From JBKGYG01 sp046546235 (GTDB lineage: Bacteria > Bacillota > Clostridia > Lachnospirales > DSM-24629): a stretch of 22,736 nt of DNA. The first letter of the stretch is position 1. Each line of letters begins with the position of its first letter. Shown here piece by piece: positions 9,105 through 17,091 of the stretch. A program made the translations under genes and the position numbers. Location: NCBI GenBank assembly GCA_046546235.1, contig JBKGYG010000027.1, positions 1-22,736 of the forward strand. Direction: 5' to 3'. The notes under the pieces were generated by a model, which was given only the letters and a program-made list of their open reading frames with translations, did not search any database and had not been told where the DNA came from.

Positions 9105-10481
9105 TTAGTCAAATTCTAATTCTGCTCCAAAATCTGCTTCCATAATATCCTCAAATGCGCCTATAGTTTCGCTTACTGAATCATAATTACCAGAAAGGTA
9201 AGAATTCATTGCATCTAAGAAGTTTTCTTTAGCTGAATCATCATATGATGTAAATAAGTCACCATTAATTTCTTCTACAGATTCACCATAAACTTTATAA
9301 ATGTTCTGATCAACAACTGGATTTATAAAATCATCGTCTGCCATCTTTTCTTCAATAATACTAAGTTTACTTACAAAGTCACTTTCAGCAAGTTCATTTA
9401 AATAATCTTCATTAGCAGTTATAAATCTAAGGAATTCCCAAGCAAGTTCTTTGTTTTCACTTTGCTCAGTTACGCCAAACCATGTTCCACCTTCGAACCA
9501 ATTAATTGGATTAACAAGTCCCCAACGTCCACCTGTACCTTCAGTCTCCATAACTTTTACATCATCAGATTCGTTAGTATCAATAATCCAGCTAACTCCC
9601 CAAGTTGGTACTGCGTATGCAAAATGGATATCATCTCGAATAGAGTTTGTCCAAGGACTTTCCCATTGAGTGAGTCCACCATCGTGTTCTCCATCTCTTA
9701 ACTCTTTAGCGATTTCTAAGAATTCAACCATTTTTGGATCAATTGTGAATTTACCATCTTCTACCCAAGCTTGGTCACGTGAACCAGAGTAGATTTTAAA
9801 TAATTCTTCTACACTAGCCCATAAATAAGCTTCTCCATCACTAGCTTCTTTTAATTCTTCAGCAGTATCTATCATATTTTCAGGTGATAATTTTTCATAG
9901 ATAACTTCTGGATCATCAGTTCCAAAATATTCTTCAGCCATTGGTCTCTTATAAGCTATCGCACCTGCAGCAGCTTGATGTGATAAAGCTCTTAATACGC
10001 CATCATCATCAGTACCGATTTCAACAACGTAAGGAACCATATCGTCAGCTACAGCGTCAGCACCATCAAATTGTTCTAAATCAGTGTAAAGACCTTCCAT
10101 ATTTACAAAACGTTTTGCAGAAGCACTTTCTGCTGCAACAACATCTGGTAATGAATTATTTCTTAAAGCATTTTGCACTTTAGTTGGATAAGCCAAGTTA
10201 TCGTCTGATGTAATACTTGCTTCAACTTTTACATTAGGATAAACATCCATAAATGCTTCTGCTATCACTGGACCTTCATCAGTGTTAAAGTGCCAGAAAG
10301 TAATTTCTCCTTCCCAGTCTTCTGGATCTTTAGCCTCTTCTTGAGTCCCAGTCCCAGCTTCTGTTTCAGATTCAGTTTCAGTTTTAGTTTCAGTTTCAGT
10401 ATCATCTCCACTTGGTCCACAAGCTGCGATTGATAATACTAATGTTAAACACATTACTAGAGCTAATAATTTTTTAGCCAT
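9105..10481 (-). CDS. ABC sugar-binding lipoprotein (family 1)
   Basis: Extracellular solute-binding protein of 458 residues, anchored to the membrane and feeding the CUT1 importer encoded next. A lipoprotein signal (basic MAKK, hydrophobic stretch, LSIAAC) predicts cleavage before C21. Residues about 28-41 form a Thr/Glu repeat linker, after which the mature fold begins near WEGEITFWHF, typical of MalE-like proteins. The protein is acidic and rich in Trp and other aromatic residues, in keeping with sugar stacking. A strong AGAGGAGG lies seven to eight nt before the ATG. It is the first gene after the regulator and the first of the transport-phosphorylase operon. The ligand is not proven; a cello- or other beta-glucan oligosaccharide is inferred. 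Confidence 0.93.
   Translation of the reverse strand: MAKKLLALVMCLTLVLSIAACGPSGDDTETETKTETESETEAGTGTQEEAKDPEDWEGEITFWHFNTDEGPVIAEAFMDVYPNVKVEASITSDDNLAYPTKVQNALRNNSLPDVVAAESASAKRFVNMEGLYTDLEQFDGADAVADDMVPYVVEIGTDDDGVLRALSHQAAAGAIAYKRPMAEEYFGTDDPEVIYEKLSPENMIDTAEELKEASDGEAYLWASVEELFKIYSGSRDQAWVEDGKFTIDPKMVEFLEIAKELRDGEHDGGLTQWESPWTNSIRDDIHFAYAVPTWGVSWIIDTNESDDVKVMETEGTGGRWGLVNPINWFEGGTWFGVTEQSENKELAWEFLRFITANEDYLNELAESDFVSKLSIIEEKMADDDFINPVVDQNIYKVYGESVEEINGDLFTSYDDSAKENFLDAMNSYLSGNYDSVSETIGAFEDIMEADFGAELEFD
10359..10400 (-). repeat. Hexanucleotide-like repeat coding a Thr/Glu linker
   Basis: The plus strand shows imperfect tandem copies of TTTCAG/TTCAGT, encoding residues about 28-41 (TETETKTETESETE) just behind the lipidated cysteine. 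A unit of six bases adds or removes whole codon pairs, so length changes would stay in frame and alter only the tether. Confidence 0.7.
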
Positions 10482-10518
10482 AAAAATACATCCTCCTCTT
10501 TTATAAAAAGATTAATTT

Positions 10519-10535
10519 TTATATAATCTATACAA
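10519..10535. promoter_or_regulatory. Candidate LacI-family operator before the sugar operon
   Basis: On the minus strand TTGTATA-GAT-TATATAA is a 17-nt dyad (6 of 7 arm positions paired) in the 94-nt gap upstream of the binding-protein gene. A near copy, TTGTCTA-CAC-TATACAA, lies upstream of the regulator gene at 11796-11812. The shared form suggests an operator, TTGTATA-N3-TATACAA. I see no clean -35/-10 pair here, and the gap contains no CpG-centred site, which is the usual LacI operator form. Confidence 0.4.
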
Positions 10536-10575
10536 AACACAAATGCTTTGCATAGTTATATACATTGTAATAGTA

Positions 10576-11625
10576 TTACTTCTGCTTCATACAAGAATCT
10601 CTAATTATCATCTTTACAGGTACATTATAAGTCGTACAAGAGTCTAGCCTGTTTTTATTTTCAATTGCTTGAAACAGATTCTTAGAAGCTAAATGTGCCA
10701 TTTCAAAAAATGGTACTTTCACTGTTGTAAGTGATGGTTGAAGATATCTTGCAATTTCTATATTATCAAAGCCAATTATTGAGATATCTTCTGGTATTCT
10801 AATACCCAATTCTTTAAAAGCTTTATAAACACCTATTGTCATCCCATCATTTGCAACAAAAATAGCTGTTGGCTTTTTTGACTTTGCAATCTCTTTAGCA
10901 ATTATATATCCACTTTCTCCAGTATAATCTCCTAAAAAAATCAAGTCTTCATCTATTTCTATACCAGAATCTATTATTGCTTGTTTATATCCTTTTAATT
11001 TTAAAGAAGCTGTTAAATGTTTCATATCTCCACATATATGAGCTATTTTTTTATGTCCTAAATCTATGAGATATTTTGTTGATTTATATGCTCCCCAAAA
11101 ACTATCACTATTTACTATAATACATTCGCTAAAACTTTTTAATCCAGTCTCTTGTTCAATAATAGCTACTTTAAATCCATTATTAATAATTTCTTTTATA
11201 TGTATTTCATTATTATTATTGCCAATAAAAATTCCACCTGATATTGTTTTATTGTAAAATAATGTTTTTGCATTTTTAAAATCTTGTTTATTATTAATTA
11301 TACTAATCAATATTTTATAATGCCTTTTGTTAGCTTCATCAATTACTGCATTGGTAAAAGGAGAAAAATAAGTACTTGTTGTCATTTTGTTATAATCTTT
11401 TTCATCTTTTGTATCTATTATAAAAAGTCCTATTATTATGCTTTTTTTACCTGCAAGCATTTGAGCCGAAGCATGAGGTACATAATTAAATTTTTTGATA
11501 ACTTCCAAGACTTTTTCCCGAGTTTCTTCTGTAACATTACCATAATTATTAATCACTCGAGAAACTGTACTTCTCGAAACTCCTGCTATTTTGGCTATGT
11601 CAGAAGCATTAATGCTCTTAGCCAT
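10576..11625 (-). CDS. LacI-family transcriptional regulator
   Basis: DNA-binding regulator of 349 residues, normal for the family. The N-terminal helix-turn-helix is at about residues 7-26 (ASDIAKIAGVSRSTVSRVIN), followed by the hinge (about 50-60, SAQMLAGKKS) and a periplasmic-binding-protein-like effector domain with typical late motifs (AIFVANDGMTIGV, IIGFDNIEIARYLQPSLTTV). GAGGTG precedes the ATG. It lies directly upstream of the binding-protein gene on the same strand, so it probably represses the transport and GH94 genes until a sugar effector binds. It has at least one promoter of its own (11665-11693). Its effector is unknown; cellobiose or a related disaccharide is the obvious guess. 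Confidence 0.93.
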   Translation of the reverse strand: MAKSINASDIAKIAGVSRSTVSRVINNYGNVTEETREKVLEVIKKFNYVPHASAQMLAGKKSIIIGLFIIDTKDEKDYNKMTTSTYFSPFTNAVIDEANKRHYKILISIINNKQDFKNAKTLFYNKTISGGIFIGNNNNEIHIKEIINNGFKVAIIEQETGLKSFSECIIVNSDSFWGAYKSTKYLIDLGHKKIAHICGDMKHLTASLKLKGYKQAIIDSGIEIDEDLIFLGDYTGESGYIIAKEIAKSKKPTAIFVANDGMTIGVYKAFKELGIRIPEDISIIGFDNIEIARYLQPSLTTVKVPFFEMAHLASKNLFQAIENKNRLDSCTTYNVPVKMIIRDSCMKQK

Positions 11626-11664
11626 TTCATCACCTCGACCTTTGAACGCGTGTTTACAATAATT

Positions 11665-11693
11665 ATATTACACGATTTATACAAAAAATGCAA
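11665..11693 (-). promoter_or_regulatory. Promoter of the LacI-family gene
   Basis: The minus strand shows TTGCAT, a 17-nt spacer and TAATAT (-35 at 11693-11688, -10 at 11670-11665), about 40 nt before the ATG. A CGTGT...ACACG inverted repeat (11649-11674) overlaps the -10 and could be an autoregulatory site. Confidence 0.6.
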
Positions 11694-11794
11694 GAGGTTT
11701 TTGTATTTTTTATTTATTTTTTATACTCTACAAAAATTATATTACCAAATACAACCAATTATTACAATACTTTTTTTACACTTTTTTATTTTTT

Positions 11795-11823
11795 CTTGTA
11801 TAGTGTAGACAATTACTTGTAAA
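11795..11823 (-). promoter_or_regulatory. Upstream candidate promoter with operator-like dyad
   Basis: The minus strand shows TTTACA, 17 nt, TACAAG (a weak -10). The dyad TTGTCTA-CAC-TATACAA (11796-11812) covers the spacer and -10, matching the dyad before the binding-protein gene. This arrangement would suit a repressed second promoter for the regulator. The rest of the 11694-11888 stretch is low-complexity AT-rich DNA with nothing else I can support. Confidence 0.35.
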
Positions 11824-11888
11824 TATCAACCAATATTTTATTTCCTTTAAATTAAAAATATTTTATTGAACTTTGACTGTAAATTTCA

Positions 11889-11923
11889 ACAAAAAAAACA
11901 CCGACCGTTACTGTCAGTGTTAT
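11889..11923 (-). terminator. Intrinsic terminator of rnpB
   Basis: On the minus strand AACACTGAC pairs with GTCGGTGTT (one G-U pair; plus-strand 11913-11921 and 11897-11905), followed by a run of U residues ending at 11891. It lies just past the 3' strand of helix P1 of the RNase P RNA. Confidence 0.88.
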
Positions 11924-11932
11924 TTATCTTCT

Positions 11933-12300
11933 AAAATGAGCAAATCGATAAGCCGAGTTCTGTCGTGAATGGTCATCTATCTCGACCTACTGTTACCAGT
12001 AAGCTCTAGCAACCAACCCGAGAGTATGACGGGTCACCATAATTCTCTCTATCCGGTTTTGCTCCGAGTGGGGTTTGCATTTGCCCCCTTTGTCACCAAA
12101 GGGGCGGTGAGCTCTTACCTCACCTTTCCACCCTTTCCCAGCATAATACTACTTCTGTGCTAGGTGGTATATTTCTGTTGCACTTTCCTTGGAGTCACCT
12201 CCACTGGACGTTATCCAGCACTCTGCCCTATGGAGCTCGGACTTTCCTCATGTACAGCCTTTCGACTATAGTACACGCGACCACTTAATTTACTCATTTT
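11933..12300 (-). ncRNA. rnpB: RNase P RNA, bacterial class A
   Basis: Catalytic RNA that trims the 5' leader from tRNA precursors. Read on the minus strand it has the conserved P4 5' side (GAGGAAAGTCCGAGCTCC), the AGTGCAACAGA segment, GGTAAGAGCTCACCG, GGAGCAAAACCGGATAG, a loop L15 with a GGU available to bind the tRNA CCA end (complement of 12036-12038), and the 3' signature ACAGAACTCGGCTTAT. Helix P1 pairs AATGAGTAAATT with GATTTGCTCATT, which sets the ends near 12298 and 11935. The layout follows the Escherichia coli-like class A rather than the Bacillus class B. It has its own promoter and terminator between the nucleoside kinase and the LacI-family gene. Confidence 0.97.
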
Positions 12301-12337
12301 TTATTTAATAATATTTATATTCCTTAATGGATTTATT

Positions 12338-12372
12338 ATAATAACATCAATCAAGACATAAGTCAAAGTCAA
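12338..12372 (-). promoter_or_regulatory. Promoter of rnpB
   Basis: The minus strand carries TTGACT twice in tandem (12372-12367 and 12366-12361). The second copy is 17 nt before TATTAT (12343-12338). A transcript starting here would have a leader of about 30 nt before helix P1, to be removed or tolerated. No intrinsic terminator of the upstream kinase gene is seen in the 97-nt gap, so read-through into rnpB is possible. Confidence 0.6.
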
Positions 12373-12397
12373 ATATTGTAAATTATATTAAATCTAT

Positions 12398-14053
12398 TTA
12401 CCTAAAACAACTCCCTCCGATAAACTCCCTAATTATAGAATTTCTAGGCACTTCTTCACTACTAACACCTAAAAAATAATCTAGAAATTTAATAAGACGT
12501 TTTGCTTCTAAGAATTCCACACTATCCTTTGGAATACCAAAAAGCAAAGGTTCAGCATATTGTTTCAAAATTGCTAATTCATATAATAGTGCTGAATTAA
12601 ACATAACATCTGCGTCTTCTTGATACGGAAATATATTTTTCTCTTCTCCTCTCCTTACAGAATACCACATAGCTATAGTGTTTTGAGCTTTTGAACCTCT
12701 ATATCTATAATCTCTGATCATTCTTCTAATTAATCTTCCGTCAGTAGTAGCTATACGGTTATGTTCATCAATATTTAATTGAGTTAACGCACTAATATAG
12801 ATTTTAAATTTACTTTCTTTTGGTAATGAATGAGTTAATTTATCATTTAGACCATGTATACCTTCTATAACTAGGATATCATTTTTCCCTAATTCTATAA
12901 ACTCCCCTTTGTATTCTCGCCTACCTTTTTTAAAATTAAATGTAGGCAATTGTACTTTGTCACCTTTTAATAATCTTACCATATCTTCATTAAATTGTTC
13001 GATATCAATAGCGTGAAGACTTTCAAAATCGTAATTTCCTTCTTCATCAAGGGGCGTTAATTCACGATTCACAAAATAGTCATCCACAGATACAGGATAT
13101 GGCGTTACACCATGCACCTTTAATTGTACAGATAAACGATGAGAAAATGTTGTTTTTCCTGAAGAAGATGGACCTGCAATAAGAACAATTTTCTTATCTT
13201 TACTAATTATTTCATCAGCAATTTCAGCTATCCTTTTTTCTTGTAAAGCTTCTGATACCATAATTAATTCACTTATTCTTCCCTCAGAAATAAAATCGTT
13301 TAAGGCTCCTACAGTGTTGACCCCTAACAGCTTACCCCAATTAGTTGATTGTTTTAGCACGGAATAAAGCTTATTTTGTGGTTTAAAATCAGCTACTTTA
13401 GTTGGTTCCTCAATTGTAGGAAACTGTATAACAAATCCATTATCATATAAAAATAAATCAAAATATTTTATAAATCCTGTACTAGGCACCATATATCCAT
13501 AAAAATAGTTCTCTATATCTTCTAACTTATATAGATTTACATTGGATACTCTTCTATAATTAAACAATTTAACTTTATCAATCATTTCGTTTTCATTAAA
13601 TATATTAACAGCTTCATCAAGATTTACCGTTCTTTTTTGAAATGGTATATCTTTATTTATAATATCCAACATTCTTTCTTTTACTTGTTTCAAAATATCT
13701 TCAGTTAAATTATTTTCACCTTCAATTTCACAAAAATATCCTTTGCTTAGCGAGTAATGGATTATAACATTTTTTTCTCTACCAAGAACGTCAAAAAAAG
13801 CCTTGATTAGTATAAATAAGGCGCTTCTTTTATAAGTTCTTAAACCATCCTGAGTAGATGTTTTTATAAACTGTATAATACAATCTTTATCAATTGTTTT
13901 GAATAACTCAGTTAATTTATGATCAACTATAGCTAATACAATTAATCCTTTTTGCTTTTCCTGAAATTTCCTACTTAGCTCTAATAAAGTGATGCCTTTC
14001 TTTATTTCTTTTTTTTCTCCATCAATCAAAACTTGAACAAATTCATTATTCAT
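12398..14053 (-). CDS. TGS-domain nucleoside kinase (uridine kinase-like)
   Basis: Cytoplasmic P-loop kinase of 551 residues, probably phosphorylating uridine or another nucleoside. The N-terminus (about 1-65) resembles a TGS domain. Residues about 70-280 resemble the middle part of threonyl-tRNA synthetase-derived proteins, and the C-terminal half is a uridine kinase/phosphoribulokinase fold. Walker A is at 294-301 (GPSSSGKT), SVDDYF at 322-327 contains the likely catalytic Asp, and IEGIHGLN is at 396-403. GGAGGGG stands just before the ATG. It follows the nif3-family gene by 21 nt, so trmK, nif3 and this gene are probably one operon. Proteins of this architecture are common in Clostridia, but their true substrate is less certain than the name suggests. 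The TGS part may bind RNA or nucleotide, which is an inference. Confidence 0.88.
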   Translation of the reverse strand: MNNEFVQVLIDGEKKEIKKGITLLELSRKFQEKQKGLIVLAIVDHKLTELFKTIDKDCIIQFIKTSTQDGLRTYKRSALFILIKAFFDVLGREKNVIIHYSLSKGYFCEIEGENNLTEDILKQVKERMLDIINKDIPFQKRTVNLDEAVNIFNENEMIDKVKLFNYRRVSNVNLYKLEDIENYFYGYMVPSTGFIKYFDLFLYDNGFVIQFPTIEEPTKVADFKPQNKLYSVLKQSTNWGKLLGVNTVGALNDFISEGRISELIMVSEALQEKRIAEIADEIISKDKKIVLIAGPSSSGKTTFSHRLSVQLKVHGVTPYPVSVDDYFVNRELTPLDEEGNYDFESLHAIDIEQFNEDMVRLLKGDKVQLPTFNFKKGRREYKGEFIELGKNDILVIEGIHGLNDKLTHSLPKESKFKIYISALTQLNIDEHNRIATTDGRLIRRMIRDYRYRGSKAQNTIAMWYSVRRGEEKNIFPYQEDADVMFNSALLYELAILKQYAEPLLFGIPKDSVEFLEAKRLIKFLDYFLGVSSEEVPRNSIIREFIGGSCFR

Positions 14054-14074
14054 AGAACCCCTCCATTTTTATAT

Positions 14075-15178
14075 TCATATTGTTTTAAAAGGTCTTTGTT
14101 CTGTTGCTCTTATTAATGTAATCTTATTACCAAACTTCCTATTTAACAAATCTATTATATAATCTACTATTATATGTTCAGTTGCAAAATGACCAACATC
14201 AATAAGGGGTAACCCTTCTTGCAAAGCATCAATAGACGTATGATAATCAATATCTCCAGTTACCATAATATCTACTTTTTTCATTATAGCATTTTTTATA
14301 GAGGAAATCCCTTTCCCTGGACTAACTGCAACATTTTTAATTATTTTATCTAAGTCTCCGTATACTCGTATACTATTAACTCTAAGGTTTTCTTTTACAA
14401 TTTTGGCAAACTCTCTTATTGTCATATTTTCTTCCAAAGAGCCAATTCTACCAATGCCAATAACATCACCTTTTTGTTGAAGTAAATATATATCATAAGC
14501 AACTTCTTCATAAGGATGTGCTGAAAACATTGCATTTAATACACTATTCAAATCTTTTTCCTTAATTATTGTTTCAATACGAATTTCTTTAACTTCTGTT
14601 AATTTTTCTTTTTCTCCTATAAAAGGGGTTGCTTCTTTAAGTGGTTTAAATGTTCCTTCACCTATAAGATTATAAGTACAATGTGAGTAATTACCTAAAT
14701 GACCTGCTCCTTTCTCGCAGATTACTGTTCTTACTTGTTCAGCATGTGTAATAGGAACAAAAACAACTAATTTATATAATTTTTCTCTTCTAGAAGAATC
14801 TAAAAAATCTATTTCTCTCAATTCAAGTTTTTTTGCTAATTCATCACTTAAGCTGCCAACTGCATCAAAATTTGTGTGTGCCGAAAATAAGGATATATTA
14901 TTTTTAATAAGTTTAATAATTTTTCTTCCTAAAAAATCAGCGCTGGTAACTCGTTTTATCCCTTTAAAAATCATAGGATGATGAGTAATAATAATATCTA
15001 CATTTTGTTTGATTGCTTCATCTACAACTTCTTCTGTTGCATCTAATGCCACCATTATTCTATTTATATCTTGCTTACTATCGCCAATTATCAGCCCAAC
15101 ATTATCCCATTCATATGCATATTTAGATGGAGAAACTTTTTCCATATAATTAATAATATCTTGAGTCCTTATAGACAA
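14075..15178 (-). CDS. Nif3-like dinuclear metal-centre protein
   Basis: Cytoplasmic NIF3/YqfO family protein of 367 residues, expected to form a toroidal hexamer with two metal ions per subunit. Likely ligands are H66 and H67 (ITHHPMI), D105 in HTNFD, and H330 and E334 (GHFATE). An inserted domain of about 100 residues in the middle (about 130-235) gives the long form of the family. Database names such as GTP cyclohydrolase 1 type 2 are homology labels; the function is not settled. The start is TTG at 15178: AGAGGAGGT lies six nt upstream, whereas the first ATG (codon 12) has no ribosome binding site. The start overlaps the end of trmK by 10 nt, implying translational coupling. Confidence 0.92.
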   Translation of the reverse strand: MSIRTQDIINYMEKVSPSKYAYEWDNVGLIIGDSKQDINRIMVALDATEEVVDEAIKQNVDIIITHHPMIFKGIKRVTSADFLGRKIIKLIKNNISLFSAHTNFDAVGSLSDELAKKLELREIDFLDSSRREKLYKLVVFVPITHAEQVRTVICEKGAGHLGNYSHCTYNLIGEGTFKPLKEATPFIGEKEKLTEVKEIRIETIIKEKDLNSVLNAMFSAHPYEEVAYDIYLLQQKGDVIGIGRIGSLEENMTIREFAKIVKENLRVNSIRVYGDLDKIIKNVAVSPGKGISSIKNAIMKKVDIMVTGDIDYHTSIDALQEGLPLIDVGHFATEHIIVDYIIDLLNRKFGNKITLIRATEQRPFKTI

Positions 15179-15858
15179 GTTAATACCTCCTCTATCCTAT
15201 TAATCTCATCGGTTAACTCTTTTTTTCTTTTTAAGGAGTTATTAGTTTTCTCTTTTTTTAACTTATGTAGAATTTGATTTTTTTTATTTAACTCCTTTTC
15301 TAAAAATAACTTTAATATATTATCTTTTTTCGAGATTAAACATTTCCCATAATAATAGTCACTTATACTATTATATCTTTCTAGTCCTTTATCTGCAACT
15401 ATAACAAAGTAAAATTTTCCATCTTCATAAATCAGCTTCTCATCAGTTATAGCAAATCCTAAATCATGCAGATTATATCTCACTTTATGAATCTCCGATT
15501 GTGGCTGTAGTATTAATCTAGGAGTAGTATTAATTATTTCACTTGATTTATTAATAATTTTATTTATTAATAGCCCTCCCATGCCAGATATAATAATTGT
15601 ATCAACTTCGTAAGGTTTTAACTGCTCAAGCCCATTGGATAATCTTGTTTCTATTAAATTATCTAATTTATGTTTTTGAATATTTTTTTTCGCTCTATTA
15701 AGTGGCCCCTTGTTTATATCCATAGCAATTATTTTTTTTGCCTTCTTATATTTTGCTAAATAGATTGGAATATAAGCGTGATCTGTTCCGATATCAGCGA
15801 CCTTTATCTTTTCTTCAACATATTCTGCTACTGCTAATAATCTTTTTGATAATTCCAT
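15169..15858 (-). CDS. trmK: tRNA (adenine-22-N1)-methyltransferase
   Basis: SAM-dependent methyltransferase of 229 residues that makes m1A at position 22 of certain tRNAs in Bacillota. The Rossmann motif is ADIGTDHAYIP (21-31), the acidic residue after strand 2 is D47, and the family motif SGMGG is at 91-95. The downstream segment LQPQSEIHKVRYNLHDLGF is also typical. The C-terminal 60 residues are Lys-rich and helical, as in the coiled-coil tail of TrmK. The gene starts after the rpoD terminator, so it should have its own promoter in 15859-15938. I see TATACT but no convincing -35. The ribosome binding site (AAGTGA) is weak. It overlaps the nif3-family gene, its usual partner. Confidence 0.92.
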   Translation of the reverse strand: MELSKRLLAVAEYVEEKIKVADIGTDHAYIPIYLAKYKKAKKIIAMDINKGPLNRAKKNIQKHKLDNLIETRLSNGLEQLKPYEVDTIIISGMGGLLINKIINKSSEIINTTPRLILQPQSEIHKVRYNLHDLGFAITDEKLIYEDGKFYFVIVADKGLERYNSISDYYYGKCLISKKDNILKLFLEKELNKKNQILHKLKKEKTNNSLKRKKELTDEINRIEEVLTCL

Positions 15859-15937
15859 TTTATCACTTCTTTCTACTTACTTAGAAAATCTAATTTGTTT
15901 GAAACGATATGAAGTATAAAAATGAAGGTACTATATA

Positions 15938-15967
15938 GAAAAAAAGAAGTTGATTTTACTCAACTTC
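15938..15967 (-). terminator. Intrinsic terminator of the dnaG-rpoD operon
   Basis: On the minus strand GAAGTTGA and TCAACTTC form an 8-bp stem with a 6-nt loop, followed by seven U residues (complement of 15939-15945). It starts 12 nt past the rpoD stop and separates rpoD from trmK. Confidence 0.9.
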
Positions 15968-15979
15968 ACCCAACAAAGG

Positions 15980-17059
15980 CTATTCTAAATAATCTTTAAG
16001 TTTTCTACTTCTACTTGGATGTCTTAATTTCCTCAGCGCTTTGGCTTCAATCTGCCTAATTCTTTCTCTAGTAACATTAAATTCCTTACCTACTTCTTCA
16101 AGAGTTCTTGCTCTCCCATCATCCAAACCAAATCTTAGTCGCAATACTTTCTGCTCTCTATCAGTTAAAGTGTCTAAAACTCCTACCAATTGTTCTTTTA
16201 ATAATGTAAATGCAGCTGCATCTGCTGGTATAGGAACATTTTCATCTTGTATAAAATCTCCAAGATGACTATCTTCTTCTTCTCCAATAGGTGTTTCTAA
16301 AGAAACCGGTTCTTGAGAAATTTTTAATATTTCTCTTACTTTATCTACTTGCATATCTAGTTCTTCTGCTATTTCTTCTGGTGCTGGCTCTCTACCAAGT
16401 TCTTGTAATAATTGTCTTTGAACCCTAATTAATTTATTAATTGTTTCTACCATATGAACTGGTATTCTAATAGTACGAGCTTGGTCTGCAATAGCTCTTG
16501 TAATAGCTTGTCTAATCCACCAAGTTGCATAGGTACTAAATTTATATCCTTTTCTATAATCAAATTTCTCCACAGCTTTAATTAATCCAAGATTACCTTC
16601 TTGAATCAAATCAAGAAAAAGCATGCCTCTACCTACATAGCGTTTTGCAATACTAACAACAAGTCTTAGATTAGCTTCTGCCAATCGTCTTTTAGCTATT
16701 TGGTCACCATTTTCCATTTTTTGTGCTAAATCAATTTCTTCTTCAGCTGTAAGTAATGGCACTTTCCCAATTTCTTTTAAATACATACGAACAGGATCAT
16801 CAATATTTACCCCTTCAGGCAAAGATAAGTCCAATTCTTCTTCTTCATCGCCTTCATCTTCTATCATTCCAAGAACATCTACATTATTTGCTTCTAGGTA
16901 CTCATATATTTTTTCTATTTGTTCTGGTTCTAACTCGAATTCTTTGAAGTAGTCCATTATTTCCTTATATTCTAATACATTTTTCTTCTTTTTGGCGATT
17001 ACAAGAAGGTCTTTAAGTTTTTCATTAAACTTTAAGATATTCTCTTCATTAGCCTTCAT
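15980..17059 (-). CDS. rpoD: Primary RNA polymerase sigma factor (sigma-70/SigA)
   Basis: Housekeeping sigma factor of 359 residues, a usual length for Bacillota. Region 1.1 occupies about residues 1-70 and ends in an acidic run (EDEGDEEEELD). Region 1.2 starts at DDPVRMYLKEIG (about 88-98). Region 2 contains GNLGLIKAVEKFDYRKGYKFSTYATWWIRQAI (about 155-186), which binds the -10 element. Region 3 spans about 197-280. Region 4 ends in the -35-binding helix-turn-helix (TLEEVGKEFNVTRERIRQIEAKALRKLRHP). GGAG lies five nt before the ATG. It follows dnaG by 32 nt and precedes an intrinsic terminator, so it is the last gene of the operon. The strongest promoters in this window (TTGACA/TATAAT) fit such a factor. 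Confidence 0.98.
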   Translation of the reverse strand: MKANEENILKFNEKLKDLLVIAKKKKNVLEYKEIMDYFKEFELEPEQIEKIYEYLEANNVDVLGMIEDEGDEEEELDLSLPEGVNIDDPVRMYLKEIGKVPLLTAEEEIDLAQKMENGDQIAKRRLAEANLRLVVSIAKRYVGRGMLFLDLIQEGNLGLIKAVEKFDYRKGYKFSTYATWWIRQAITRAIADQARTIRIPVHMVETINKLIRVQRQLLQELGREPAPEEIAEELDMQVDKVREILKISQEPVSLETPIGEEEDSHLGDFIQDENVPIPADAAAFTLLKEQLVGVLDTLTDREQKVLRLRFGLDDGRARTLEEVGKEFNVTRERIRQIEAKALRKLRHPSRSRKLKDYLE

Positions 17060-17091
17060 TATTTCTCCATCCTTCCATTGTCTTTTATATT

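Noticed and set aside
11643..11658. A cre-like catabolite repression site, TGTAAACACGCGTTCA, near the lacI-family start
   Set aside because: The two half-sites fit TGWAANC and GNTNWCA only if two extra central bases are allowed, so the match to the 14-nt consensus fails.
11284..11808. A 174-codon open frame on the plus strand, opposite the LacI-family gene and its upstream region
   Set aside because: The composition is low-complexity Phe/Ile/Tyr from AT-rich DNA, it lies antisense to a clear regulator gene, and it has no recognisable domain. Other plus-strand frames across the window are the same kind of shadow.
12310..12397. An intrinsic terminator for the nucleoside kinase gene
   Set aside because: Only three- to four-base complementarities are present in the gap and there is no stem followed by a U-tract.
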